DNA from: Motacilla alba alba
Taxonomy: Eukaryota > Chordata > Aves > Passeriformes > Motacillidae
DNA: 64,000 bases
NCBI RefSeq assembly: GCF_015832195.1
Contig: NC_052046.1
Coordinates: 39,894,911-39,958,910, forward strand
Direction of reading: 5' to 3'
Notes under the pieces: generated by a model
Told to the model about the DNA's origin: nothing
The model's input: only the letters and a program-made list of their open reading frames with translations
The model's database searches: none
Translations under genes and position numbers: made by a program
Shown: piece by piece, positions 49,091-61,245 of the stretch
How positions within the stretch are numbered: position 1 is the first letter of the stretch
Layout: each line of letters starts with the position of its first letter

Positions 49091-52000
49091 GTAAGTATTT
49101 AAACCAAAGTTAATTTTTTTTTAAATCTAAGGGAACCACACTTATTTTTATCTTTACATTAATATTCATATTTGTGTTTCTGTACACTGTGTATTATTAT
49201 TAGTTAATAAAATTGGCTGATTTTAACAATGCACAGATTTTTTTATTTTCAAGTGATTCAATACTTTACAATATAAGCTTCATATTTTAAGTTCTGATTT
49301 TAAAAATACTCTAATTTTGCAAGATTTCTTTTTTTTTCAGGATTAAAAGTAATATTATGCCCATAGTGAGATACTGAGTTTGGATAAAACCATTTCATCC
49401 CAGCTGAACTGCAAAGCATGAGATTTCAATATTTTAATTCTGCTGAAGGTTTTAGTAAAAGTTTTAAACCAGCAGTGTACACAAACTCCTTCTTTACTTC
49501 ACTCTTCATGCAAAAATGATTTAATTTACACCAGCTCACTATGGAGCAATGATACAGCATATTGTCGTTGCTAATTTTATATCCGGCAAAGCTATCTGTT
49601 TCAAAATCCAAAGTTTGCCATTTGAACTGATGATTTTGGGTCCTCACTCTCCAACCAGATCTGCATAAAGATAATGTGTATTGAAAAGACTGGATTGCAG
49701 CTACTTCTCTTTTATGTGCAAATAATTTCTCAGTAGATTACTTTTATTGGACTGATAGCTGGATGCTGTGTTGCTTCAATAATTTGTGAAGAAATTGTTG
49801 ATAATTAAATTGTCTTTGTCATCCAAATGAACATAACAACACTTAGTACATGCAGTGAAGCATTCAGTGTATCCTTATGTTATTCGATCAGTGTATCCTC
49901 ATGTTATTCTAAAAAAAAAAAAACCCAAACTCCACTCTCATAGACTGCATCTTTAATAGTGCATATTTAGGAAAATCAATGCCATTTATTATTTTAGGGG
50001 AGTAGCAAGAGCAAACAAAAAGCTGTCATTAGGTGTGCCATGAGGAGATCACCGAACTTTTGCATAACCTAGGTCATTCTTGACTTCCATAAATTCTATT
50101 ACTTATTTTGGGACACTACAGATTATGTTTCAAATACCTACTGAGTTCAATGAGTAAAAGTCTCACCACCTTGAAGACATCTATTAGCAAAGAATAGTTA
50201 AAATCTTCTTTCATGGTGGTTATGTTGTTTCATTTAACATTAAACAGTAATTAAATTAAATAATATCAATAATACAGTAATAGAAAATTCTGGCAGACAG
50301 AATTCTTACTTAATATGGCAACTATTTCCAGCACTAATTTTCAGTCTAATGAATACAATAATATGAGTAGAATAATTTATTCCTTGCAAATTTTAATTAT
50401 AATTTTACATAAACTTTAAATATTCAGAATGAATAAGTCATAAAGCACAGTTTCCTCCTAGGTTATTAAGAATTCAGAGCCTTGCCAGATGTCATTTGAA
50501 AAACAATATTCAATAAGATTTAACAATATGCAATGGATTTAACCTACAATAATGTAGAAATATCTTAATTTTATTTTCTGCATACAGGCAAAATGAAAGA
50601 AAGTGGCTATCAAAAGGTGAGAGCACAAGATCAGAAAATTTCCCCTTAGTTATATCAATAAAGCTGTAAGAATTTCTGCCTAAGCCACTGTAAGATAATA
50701 CTTGTAAGCAGTGTTTAAACAGTTTTTCTGCTCTATAATTATTTCACACATCCACTGATTCCAGCATCATAAGTAAATGAAAAATTTCATTAAAGTAAAA
50801 GTGGTCAGAATATTTTACAAATTGGTGAGCTGATGCATCTAAAAGGAAAAAAAAGTCATTTTCATTATTTCTTCATACATTCCTTATAATTTAATTTATT
50901 AATTGTTCATAAATATATTTATAAAAAATCCTGCTCTGCTTTAAATGTTGAACTAAACACTGTTTTTAAAATTCTTATATGTTATTCTGTCTCTGAAGTT
51001 CCTAATCCTGGTTAGTAGCATTAAAGAAGTAAGCTTGAGGGCCTTCAATACATAGCATTATTTGGTATACAAGTCAGTTTATGTCAGACCATCAGTCACA
51101 CACACAAAAATGTACAAGGGCTATTCACAAGTCATACTAGCACCACATCATCCCTTGTGTCAGACACTCCTCCTGGAATCCAACAGGACAATGTGTGGGC
51201 TGAGTACTTCTCCTTTCAGGTCCTTGCAGTGGTAGAAGTTTAGTGCAACCACTGCTCTCTGGTTACAAAGAAGAACATTATGACTCAGGCCTAAACATTG
51301 AATTTTCAACTCCATGGAGTACATTTTTTTAGCAAAAATATTTTTTTCCTGAAAATTCACATAGTTTTCTATGAATTCCAGATGATGTTAGAGACGAGAG
51401 AGGACCTCAAAGAGCCTAATTTTCAGGTTTATTATTGAATTTCCTAAGACTGCTGATTTTGCCATGTAAACCAATACAGAAGTTTGGCAAATACCTGGAG
51501 AGTCATTCCATGTAGATAGTCAGAACTACACATGTAGCTTATTGTATGTTTCAGCCTTTGACCTGTGCATTTTATATCAGTTTTGCCCACTATATGGTAT
51601 CTGCAAAGCTTAGCCACTTTTTCACATCAGAAAAAATTAGTGATAGGACAAAAAACAGGAAAGCCATGAACCTCACCTAAAAGCACTGCAGTGCTGTGTA
51701 CAATGTAGATCTTGGAGGGTGACTACAAATAACATAATAACTCTATACATGAGTAGCAGAAAAGCAGAAGCCATACTGAAATCATTGAGATGGCTTTGGT
51801 TGATACTTGCGACAAAAATTTTTACATAGCATCAAAATGGTAAGGTTGGAACCTTGGAGCCTTGGTCTTGAGAATGGAGGAAAAGGGGAGAATCCACCTG
51901 AGTCTGGAATTCCATTCCTTCTGCTTTCTACTCTGTTTCCTGCTGCAATATCATGTCACTGAACCAAAAACCAGAAATAGTGATTTTTTGTTTTCTGAGA

Positions 52001-53116
52001 ATGCAGAGGAATTAGTGTATGCTGGGGACACAAAAGGGGTCTTATCAGAAAAAAGTCCAAGGTCCAAATTTAGAAATAAGTTGTAACAAGAGAGTCTGTA
52101 TGAAGGATATTTGGAAATTATTGCTCATTTTCATTTGAGAAGGCAGATTTTCACACACAGTGTGTAATCTATTATGTAGCTGTTTTATTTCAGAAGGCCT
52201 AACAGGTGTAAGGTTCCTATAACTATATGGTGCAGGTTGTAATTAATCCTGTAATATTTCAGCCTTAAAGTTATTTCTTAAAGAAAAAAAAATTAAAAAG
52301 AAAAAAAGAAAAGAAAGAAAAAGAACACCTCAGGAAACAGAAGGAAGTGTGGAAGTGGAGAAGAAGGAAAACTTAATATGAGATTGGATGAGATACAAGT
52401 TTTAATGACTACTTTCAACAGGGGAAGCAATTCATTGTATGACTTAATGGTATGAGTGAGCATTTCTGTAATGAATAAATCTGGTCATGAATATTTAACA
52501 TTCATGAAAACAGCCAAGTGCAAAGCAAGTTTTTTTTGGGGGTTACAACCAGGTCACAAGCACTTTCTGATTTTTCTATTCATGGCAGAATTTTGTCTCT
52601 TTCCAAAGCAGATTTGATCATCTGGCAGTTGACTCCAGTGGAAAAACTGAGTTTACTGGTTATTATTAAACTTCTTATTGGGGGAATATATGCAAAAATC
52701 ATTAATTTTTAGATTCTTAATGGATGACAGATCTTTAAACTAGCTGCAAACACCCAAATGTTTCAATTGGTCTAGTATATTAAACTTATCTAGAAAGACA
52801 GACAATATTTTTCTTTACATACTGAAAGAGTAATGTACTCTAAAGCTAAGTATTTCCTCTTTATTTTCTCTGAGACAAAGAAGAAGATACTCAAGTTAGG
52901 AAGTGTTAACCTACCTCATTAATATTGGCAGTATACTAGTTATTCCCGGATCATGCTTTTAAACTTTTTAAAATTGACCTTAAGCAGAAATTAATGCTTC
53001 TGTTTTGTAGTGGCTAGAAATTTTGATCTAAATGAAGATAAAGACATTATATAAAATCAAACATTTATGTGGGGGAACTCAGTGGTTTCTTAATGCTGAA
53101 AATTATTCCAACCTTT
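49091..53116. other. AT-rich unique sequence, no gene seen
   Basis: No repeat body. It holds an A-rich tract (52282-52325) and a 24-bp tandem duplication (about 49866-49911). It would be intron if the preceding exon is real. Confidence 0.5.
49866..49911. repeat. 24-bp tandem duplication
   Basis: 'cagtgtatcct(t/c)atgttattc' occurs twice, separated by 'gat', one mismatch between copies. Confidence 0.85.
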
Positions 53117-53618
53117 TGTTGAGGAGAACATTTAGTTCAGGTAGCTCAGCATGCAGCTGCAATGAGAGATGCAAAATCCAAAGGTCTGGATTTTGAGCTC
53201 ACAGAAGCCCAAGGCAAGAGGCCAGGAACTGGCTCCAGCACTTTGCATGACAAAAGACACAGGGTCCTGTGGCCCCCCGGGTGAGCACGCACCGAGACAG
53301 GGCAGGAGACAATGACTCAGCTGGAAAATCCCAGATTTTTGCAGGCTTGGACTCTGAGGGTATAAAAGGCCAGGGTTTACTTTGCTCAGGGTCCCTCTTA
53401 GAGGCACCAACTTGGGCTTTTATTTCGTTGTTGCATCATGATTAAATTATTTGAGGGATCCAGACCACTGAGACTATGATATGGGAAACCTGGGGTTGAG
53501 ATAATACGGAATCATGGTCTGACAGTGTGAGAGTCAGGGGTGCAGCTGAGAAGGGGCTTCAGTTCCAGCTCAGGTCATGCAAGCTTAACTTGCAGAATGC
53601 CTCCTGGACGGTCCAACA
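53117..53618 (+). mobile_element. probable solo LTR with TATA box and poly(A) signal
   Basis: A 502-base unit has TGTTGAGG at its start and GGTCCAACA at its end (TGTTG/CAACA inverted ends). TATAAAAG lies at 53361-53368 and ATTAAA at 53441-53446, giving the U3-R-U5 order expected of a plus-strand LTR. The upstream part is GC-richer and contains an AP-1-like TGACTCA near 53312. I found no target duplication: flanks ACCTTT and GGAAAC do not match, so an end may be misplaced or deleted. No internal viral sequence. Confidence 0.6.
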
Positions 53619-54747
53619 GGAAACTTTTTTTGACACTTTTAAGTCATTGCAGAACAGATATAGACATGCATAATAGACATGCCTAAGTATGATGTATTGG
53701 GAAACGATTAACCTTTTTATAGAAAGAAGTCAAGCCACATAACTACGCTGGTGTACCTCACAGGACTTAGAAAGGCAATGGACTATAGGAATCTGTCTGA
53801 CAAAAATACACCTGAATTTTTTAGAAAGCTTTCCCAGCAAGAGACCTGAGAAATACTAAGAAGAAAAAGGAATCAATCTTGCCACAAAAAGGAAGGTCAC
53901 TACCATTCCTGTTATTATTACTATTCTGTAGTAATATATGGGCATGTATCACAATTAGGAAGAAGGATTGTTTCTATCTCCCTTACAGTACAATGTCAAA
54001 TTATTCTTAAAGTCCTGAGAAGGAGACCAGTTTTACCATGACAAAGCTTTTAAGTGAAATAACATCTACAAGACAGGCAAAAGGAAAATCAGTATAAAGT
54101 CATGCTGAAGATTCCTACTGTGCCAAAGGTTTGGCCAGAAAAGGACACATGGAACTTTTTGTCCTTAGGTGTGAAGCAAATAAAAAAGAAGAGGAAAAAA
54201 TCAAGCCATCTGCAAATATATGCTGCTGAATTATTGTCACTCTGTGAAAAAATATGGTGTCCTTATGGATAGATCACTGGAACTACCATCTCAACACAGA
54301 ACAGCAGAAGAAAAGAAAATCAAATACAAAGAATTATTAGAAAGGAATAAAATTTTAAAATTTCACTATGATTCTTCTAAAAGCCATTTGGCACTGTAAA
54401 TTAGAAGACAATGTATAATCCTCCAACTCTTTCCTAAGGATTGCTTTTTCTTTGAAATAAATAACAAGGAAGAAAAAGAAAATATTAGATTTCCGTTATA
54501 GGAAACTGTACTGTAAAAAACTATAGACACAGACTACCTGTTCCAACTCTTGTTGGACAAAAAGTATATGAACAAGGGCTAAATCCTTCAGAGTGCTTCA
54601 AACTACCTGTGGGGCAGACAAAAGATGATCAATAATATGACTACATGCGTATAAATGCATATTAATACATACCTAATAACCTATTAATGCATTACCAGCA
54701 AGAAGGGGTTTGGTTTGGTTTGGTCTTTTTAAAACACATAAAGACAT
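53619..54747. other. AT-rich unique sequence, no gene seen
   Basis: A-rich stretches and short frames only. Confidence 0.55.
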
Positions 54748-54753
54748 AGGAAG

Positions 54754-55147
54754 TGTGGGATTTGCAGGGGTCCCAGGACAAGGGAAGAGATGAGAATCTT
54801 GACTCTATGTTTCAGAAGGCTGATTTATTATATTATGATATATATTATATTAAAAATGCTATATTAAAACTATACTGAAAGAATAGAGGGAAAGGATTCA
54901 TCAGAAGGTGAGACAAGAATAGAATGGAATGAATAACAAAGGCTCGTGACTCTCAGAGAGTCTGACCCAGCTGCATCCTGGATTGGTCATTAAGTAGAAA
55001 CACCTCACATGGACCAATCAAAGAAGCACCTGTTGCATTCCACAGCAGCAGATAGTTACTGTTTACATTTCTTTCCTGAGGCTACTCAGCTTCTCAGGAG
55101 AAAAAAAAATCCTAGCAAAGGGTTTTCCTAAAAATGTCATGGTGACA
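54754..55147 (-). mobile_element. solo LTR, passerine ERVK-like
   Basis: The plus strand starts TGTGGGATTTGC at 54754 and ends ATGGTGACA at 55147. Flanks are AGGAAG (54748-54753) and AAGAAG (55148-55153), five of six matching. AATAAA on the minus strand lies at 54829-54824, beside 'gttcagaaggctgattta'-like sequence that I know from a songbird LTR family. CCAAT-type 'gaccaatcaaag' and a block 'gttgcattccacagcagcag' are also typical. It is solo, with no internal genes. Confidence 0.82.
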
Positions 55148-55237
55148 AAGAAGTTACCTTCCAAATAAGACATCTTTTCATGTGGTTACATTTTTAGTAA
55201 CAGGATATTACCTATAGGACAAGAGAGTTAAGGTAAG

Positions 55238-55321
55238 TTAAAGCTCAAATTCATAAACTTCTAGTTCATAAAGTTCAAATTCATAAACCTAAAGTTCAAG
55301 TTCATGAAGTTCAAGTTCTAC
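55238..55321. repeat. imperfect minisatellite, unit about 19 bp
   Basis: Four or so degenerate copies of 'aaagttcaaattcataaac' (variants ctagttcataaag, aagttcaagttcatg). Confidence 0.8.
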
Positions 55322-55465
55322 CTAGACAAATTAGAGGGCTGGGCAATCACCAACTATATAAAGTTTAACAATGGAGACTCCTAGATTCTGCTCGTGGGGC
55401 AGGGCAACCCTGGACAGAGAGACGGGCTGGAGAGCAGTGCTATGGAAAGGGATGTGGAGGTCTGT
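55322..55465 (+). mobile_element. CR1 ORF2 C-terminal fragment, plus strand
   Basis: 'gggcaatcaccaactatata', 'aagtttaacaatggagactc', 'gggcagggcaaccctggaca' and 'ctggagagcagtgctatgga' match the sense strand of CR1 just downstream of the RT motifs. The frame carries stops and breaks; the copy is truncated at both ends. Confidence 0.82.
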
Positions 55466-56344
55466 TATGAACAAATGTTTGAGGTCACTCATGTATGGCT
55501 TGTATGCAGGCAGCTTTTGTCATGGACAGGAAGAACTCATTCACAGATTTAATAGGTGTTACTAGAGGCTGTCCTCTCTCATATACATCCATTTCACCAG
55601 CCCAGTATGCCGCTCTTCAGCTCAAAGTGCACCAGTATGCCAAGTTTGACATGACTGACATAGTAAGACAGATCCACTCTATGTTTGCACTTTTCTTAGG
55701 GCTTTGTAACTGAGCACAGAATGGTGAAGTAGAGAAAATCTTGTCTTGCTTTAAATGATTGTTCATACATTGCAAAAAATCTTTTTCATAACTTTTATTT
55801 TTTCCTTTGCAGTAAGTAACAAAAATCCAATAATCCAATAAAATACCTATTTTTTAAAGAGTATAAAAATTATTCTTAATAAAGTAAAATTCCAACTCTT
55901 TGTGATAATTACAAGGCAGAGACAGCAAGAATATTTACTGAAAATGCATGTTTCAGAGAATGCTATCTACCAGGACTAGGAAGACAAAACTCATCTCTCT
56001 TTATCTATTAATGACTTCCATTCACAATTGAAACCTATGCACCTGGGAGAAGAACAAACTGCAGGGAAAAAAAGGAAGAAATATAATAGAAAAAGTATGG
56101 GAAAGTTGATGAAACTAAAAGGTCACTCACAAATCACTTATGAGGAAGCCCATCTGTTCAGAACAGGTGCCTACATGAATACTAAAAACAGCAAAGGAAG
56201 CCCCAAAACAGAAATGGTGATTAGAATTCTGCTTCACTGACAGAGTACTCCTTACTCATTATACAGCCTATAAGTGACATCTCAAAACTGCTGTTGAAAG
56301 GCATAAACTGTTTTCAGCGTCTCTGTTTTGTACACAGAACCACT
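55466..56344. other. unique sequence, no clear gene
   Basis: One 72-codon plus-strand frame (55495-55713) is slightly unusual in composition ('ISPAQYAALQLKVHQYAKFD') but matches nothing I know. The rest is AT-rich. Confidence 0.4.
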
Positions 56345-56760
56345 GGATCATGCAGGTTGGAGGGGGCATCCCCTGCTTCAAGCAGAGCCAACAGGGAACT
56401 CAGATGTAAGGCATGGGGTTTGTCCCAAGGGCATACGAAAGTCCCAAAGATGGAGAGTCTGAAGCCATTCTGGTCAATCTGTTCCACCACTTAGTTATTC
56501 TCAAGGTGACATGTTGATCTCAACATGTGCAGTCTGAACTTTACCTGTCCAGGCAGCAGTCTCATACTACTCTTTATCCCTGTCCTCTCAATTCCCTCCT
56601 TGTAGACACCAGACTGGTGTTACATGTCCCAAAGCTGCCCCTTCTCCTAGCAAATCCCACTCTGAAAACCTGGTGTCAACTGAGAAATTCATGGAATACG
56701 TTCAGTCACCTTTTCAGGTCATTAATAACAGGACAGGACCCAGGGCAGACAGAACCCTAG
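56345..56760 (-). mobile_element. CR1 LINE fragment, old subfamily
   Basis: The antisense blocks 'agatggagagtctgaagcca', 'tctggtcaatctgttccacc' and 'acttagttattctcaaggtg' follow the CR1 order 'gatggagactccaca / gggcaacctgttcca / cacc'. The end ('cattaataacaggacaggac') fits the RT-proximal part. It is strongly diverged and resembles the copy at 60983-61245. Confidence 0.65.
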
Positions 56761-59029
56761 GGTCTGAGCAGCAAAAATTATTTTGCTGCTGTGTTTGTAC
56801 TTGAAGAATACCACTGTACAAGGACTAAGATAAAAGTATTTAAATATCCTTAAATAAAGCCTACAGAAATGCAAATACAGCTAAGACTGGTCACCTGGTC
56901 CTAGAATACAAGGCTGTTCTCCATGTGGGAGGCTGAAAGGCATCATACAATTTTGTATTTCAAATCTCTTTAAAATTGTGCAGAGTGGAACCTTAGTTCC
57001 TTAGTTCAAACCTTGATGTTTTTGAAATTTTTCTTTTCTGTCACTCCCATTCCACACACACAATATCACCAAAAAGCCAGGGTACAAACCTAATCAGTTT
57101 CTCATAATTTCAGTCAGTTATCCTTCTGTACAAATTAAAACTTGTACAAAATATAGATAGAGAAACATTTCCTTGGGAAAAACATGCTGCTTTCTTCAGC
57201 AGAGGAGGTCATCAAAACTTTTGTTTGATGAAACATGGCTTTTCTGATTCTCTCCATTTTGGGAAGGAAAAAGAAGAACAAAATTAAAAGAAAATGGAAT
57301 CACTTCAGCACTGGAAGTTAGTTTCCTCTATGAAGCACATGCATAAAAATCCAATCACATATTTGGGATCTTACATATATAAGTGAACATTGTCTCAGTC
57401 CTTGAACAGTTCATCAACAGTTTTTAGGAGAACAAAAACAGCATTAGGCTATTTAGCTATTAGGCTATTTAGGCTATTTAGGAGAACAAAAGCAGCATTA
57501 GGCTATTTGCCCATAATTATGTGGCTTTTGCATTCATAACCGTGGCAATATAGAAAGTTATTATGAACAACAGTGAACTACATGAAGTCACTGAGAACTG
57601 GTAGTAATGTTCTAGACTGAACTCTTGTATTCTAGTCAGGGTTGCAGCAGGTAGTTTTCTTACAAGCTAATACTTAAGCTTTTCATTAGAAGCTCAGATA
57701 AATTAAATTTTGACATTTAATGCTGTCTATAAATTCTTATCGCAGTTTAATTGGTTTTGTTTTTTTCATTCTTTTCTATTGAGGGTTATGAATTATTCTT
57801 TTCTAACTTAACTAAGTTCACTCTAGTTAAAGTAGTTGGAAAAAAATGATCCTAACTAAAGTTAAAGTTGTCTAAAACTGTGTTCCTCAATTCTGAAAGT
57901 AGAGTTTGAGCAGATGTGTTCCTAATGATTAAACTCCTAAGTTTAAGGAAGGCATTTAAAAAAACAAACAGACAAACAAAACCACCAGTCTCAAGATTTT
58001 TGAGATTACAGAGGCATGAGTTATTACAGCACTATATTTCTGTAAAATAATAAAATTTTCATGTGTCATTATAAAATATATAATTTTAAGTAGATTTATT
58101 TTTTTGGCAATTGTATATACAGTGAAAGAAAATGTGATATTATCCAGAAGGTCAGATGTGTTCTCTTGTAAATACACATTCTCCTCCCTGATGATGGTCT
58201 AATTATTGGGCTAAATATTCACTAAATTGACATTTAGATAAATATACAAATTATTTGAACAATTTTTCCCATTAATTTATTTTGCTGCTCTGTTCATTTT
58301 TTTCTACATTTGTCATCCTTTCTTTTCAATATTCCAGAAAAAAAAAAAAAAAAACAAAACAGTTAATTATTCAGTTTTTGCATTATGCTTGGCCTATAAA
58401 AAAAATGCAGAGCACCTGAACAGATTTGTCATATCAGAAAGTCTGACCACTTTTCAAAGAATAATAGGCTATTTTTGATATCATGTGAGTCCATATTCCT
58501 CTAAGATGCAACCATATTACTCTGTAAAAAATGAAATCATGTCTCACCTTGACTTCTGTGATTACCACCACCTTGAAACATCAGTCATTAACCTCCCATT
58601 GTTTCTTTCTCTCTAAGGCTAAATTCGGGCTTAAAATATGCTTTCCCCTGATAAAGCACTTTGCATCAGAAAGCAACACAACAAAAATATATCTCCTTCA
58701 GCAAACAAGACAAAAAAATGCTTAGTTGAATTCAGTTAGAGAAAAAGGTCAGTGAAAATATCCAGAGAATAGGAAAAAAGCAGATCTTGGAGATGCACTG
58801 CACAGTATGAATATATCACAGAGCCTTAAATATCTGCCTTTTCCTGGTTTACATACCTAACTTCTCAGAATGATATCACACACATCCAAGTCTTCCCAGC
58901 TGTGATTATATCAAAGAGTTCTGTAGTGAACCTATGTGTTTCTTAGTTCAGCATTACTCCTTGCTTTGTAATATTAAATAGAAAATCTGTGACAAGTGGC
59001 AATAACTACTGATATATATTAGTATCCAC
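56761..59029. other. AT-rich unique sequence, no gene seen
   Basis: It includes a short tandem duplication (57424-57513) and an A-rich tract (58339-58356). No repeat body recognised. Confidence 0.55.
57424..57513. repeat. tandem duplication with nested 10-bp unit
   Basis: 'aggagaacaaaa(a/g)cagcattaggctattt' occurs twice. Between the copies the unit 'ggctatttag' / 'gctattagg' is repeated three more times, suggesting replication slippage. Confidence 0.85.
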
Positions 59030-59203
59030 AACTTCCTTAGCAGCTTGGCAATATAAAAAGCAGAAAAGATCTTGCTTCTTAGTAAACCCTGCTCATCACT
59101 AACTAAAATATCTCTATATTATCAACCCTATATTCAGTAGAAATCCAAAATACATCCTCATACCAAAACTATGAAGTTAACTCTTCCCCCGCCAAAACCA
59201 GTA
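59030..59203 (-). mobile_element. TguLTR5-like LTR, 5' fragment
   Basis: 'gcagaaaagatcttg', 'ccctgctcatcactaactaa', 'agaaatccaaaatacatcct' and 'gccaaaaccagta' parallel the right-hand part of the solo LTR at 23517-24078 in the same orientation. Only the beginning of the LTR (minus-strand 5' end) remains. More diverged than the first copy. Confidence 0.75.
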
Positions 59204-59967
59204 ACCATGAAAAAATCAAACCACGAGTCAACTGTAAGTGTTGTTGCATAGATTAGCAAGAAAATTATTTAGAAAACAGCTATTTTTGGCAGGGCTTCAT
59301 GTAACAGAACAAACATGCTTACAGATGAATACTGGGTTCCTCTGTCATAATAAATCCAGGCTTATTTATATGTCATGATTTGATTTATGCACTACGTGGA
59401 TTCTTTTCATTTATCAACATATGTAATACCAAATGCATGAGGACAACATTAAAAATATGTTTCAAAACACTGGAAAAATTATTTTTTCTCTTCTCAATAT
59501 AAAGGTAAAAAAAAAAAAGACAAGTAATATACAACTGATACACAAAGATCAACCTTATACTTTTGTTATATAAAACTCCAAGGTTAACTGATATTCCTTT
59601 TGGAATACAGCATTAAACTGGGATTTATATTCCCTTTGGGATATTTTTATTTTCACATTTACTTAAGGGTCAAACTGAAATAACTACATCTTTTGTTTCC
59701 AGTCTTTTGCCATGCATGCATCTTAGGGAGTACAGAAAGTGCTTCTGGGAATAATTAGCTCCCAATTAACACCTTTACATTTCCACTTACTCTTCTCTTA
59801 AAACTTGGAAAATTCTCTCTTGCCAGCTAGTAAGGGCTGAGTTTTCTTCTTTTCTATTTCTGTTGAGTCACTTTGTGAGAGGGCACTCTCCCCACTGAGA
59901 CAAAAAATTCCCAAGCAGGTAACTTTCCAGATGGGATTGGAGCTGTTCTTTCAGAATCTCAGTTGCT
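59204..59967. other. AT-rich unique sequence, no gene seen
   Basis: No repeat body or meaningful frame recognised. Confidence 0.55.
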
Positions 59968-59973
59968 AAGTAC

Positions 59974-60565
59974 TGCTGCACTGCGTCTTTCTCTACTCCC
60001 TGGGTGAGGGAGGAGACCCAGCACCGACTGGCCGACACAGCTAGCAGCGGGGGGGTGGGCACTCTCCAGATGCGCCTGGGCGTCCAGAGGGCACCTCGAC
60101 TGGATGTGCAAGGGCAGCGACAGGCAGAGAAAAGAGTGGACTCCGCTCGGGGGTGCAATCCAGAATTCATTCCACAGAATCCAACCGGGCAAAGACAAAA
60201 GGGGAGGGGTTACATGGGATTATAAAGGGTGAATAGGATGGGGTGCGGCTAACATAACAGCCAATGAGAGCCAAACCAGGGTGTTAACAAGAACTTGAAG
60301 GACAACAAAAGAAACCAATGAAAACATGTTGTGGGAGGGGCCCCAGCCCCTGAACCAATCACCAGGCAACCTGTGGGGAATGTTCTAGAAGAAAAGGAAA
60401 GACCACCTGGTGATGGACATGGGTCCAGGGGAGGGGTTGGGAGATTGAGAGAGTACAAATTGGGACAAACCAACCAGGGAAAACAGGGGAGAGCAGGGGA
60501 ACAGTTGGGGAAAGGAAACTTGGGCAGAGCCAACCAGAGGGGGGGAATGAGAATACACCACAACA
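59974..60565 (-). mobile_element. solo LTR with perfect 6-bp target duplication
   Basis: A 592-base unit has TGCTGCACTGCG at its plus-strand start and CCACAACA at its end, so the minus-strand element runs TGTTGTGG...GTGCAGCA. It is flanked by AAGTAC at 59968-59973 and AAGTAC at 60566-60571. It shares 'cccctgaaccaatcac' (60347-60362) and 'agagtggactc' with the LTR at 41212-41856. The polyadenylation signal of that relative is degraded here. The 6-bp duplication points to an ERVK-like integrase. No internal viral sequence. Confidence 0.88.
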
Positions 60566-60571
60566 AAGTAC

Positions 60572-60982
60572 CTCTTTGATCTAACCATGGTCAAGGTGTA
60601 TCTATTCTCCCCTGTACTTAGCGCTCTCACAGGCTCATTTTCCTTAACTCTCAGATATACAGAATCTGCATATGCCTAAGAAGTCCTGCCTAAGGTGAAT
60701 TTTCAATATCTTCACTGAAACAGACAAGGAAAACATTAGATGAAATTAGTTAAGGAACCAAAGAGTGGGTAGGGGTCTGAACAAAAGGACAAAATTAATG
60801 GAGTGAGAAGAGTGAAGCAGCATCAACAGCGGAGCTCCTCGAGATCTGCTTTGAAACCAGCCCTGCCTAATTTTATTAGCCTTTTGATAATTGACACATG
60901 TCAATTAAATTTTCTGATGACACAAAGTATCCTCAATACAGAAAAGGTTTGGGGATCATGTACGCCAATTTCCTGCTAAAGC
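60572..60982. other. mostly unassigned; possible CR1 scrap
   Basis: At about 60914-60934 a plus-strand frame reads 'IKFSDDTK', which resembles the CR1 RT motif C surroundings (KFADDTK). The neighbouring codons do not extend the match well, so a plus-strand CR1 fragment is only possible. Confidence 0.3.
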
Positions 60983-61245
60983 AGGTTCACCTAGAACAGG
61001 TTGTGCAAGATTGCCTTCTAGGTAAATTTCCAGTATGTCCAAGGAAGGAGACTTCATAGCCTGTCTGGGCAGTCTGGTCCAGTGCTCTCTTATCCTTACA
61101 GTATGGTTTTTCCTCATATTTTACATGGAACTTCCTGTATATGAGTTTCTGCCTGTTTCCTCTCATCCCATTGCTTGGTGCCACCGTGAAGAGCCTGGCT
61201 CCATTATCTCCTTTCAGATATCTTGCAATGGGAACATTAACAGGC
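60983..61245 (-). mobile_element. CR1 LINE fragment
   Basis: Antisense blocks 'acctagaacaggttgtgcaa', 'gtctgggcagtctggtccag', 'tacatggaacttcctgtata' and 'gtgaagagcctggctccatt' match the CR1 3' region of an older subfamily. It is 5'-truncated. Confidence 0.85.

Noticed and set aside
41212..60565. possible single 19-kb provirus bounded by related LTRs
   Set aside because: Each LTR has its own distinct target duplication and the interior is host-like sequence with other repeats.
59868..60566. several overlapping 73-105 codon frames on both strands
   Set aside because: All fall in or across the solo LTR at 59974-60565.
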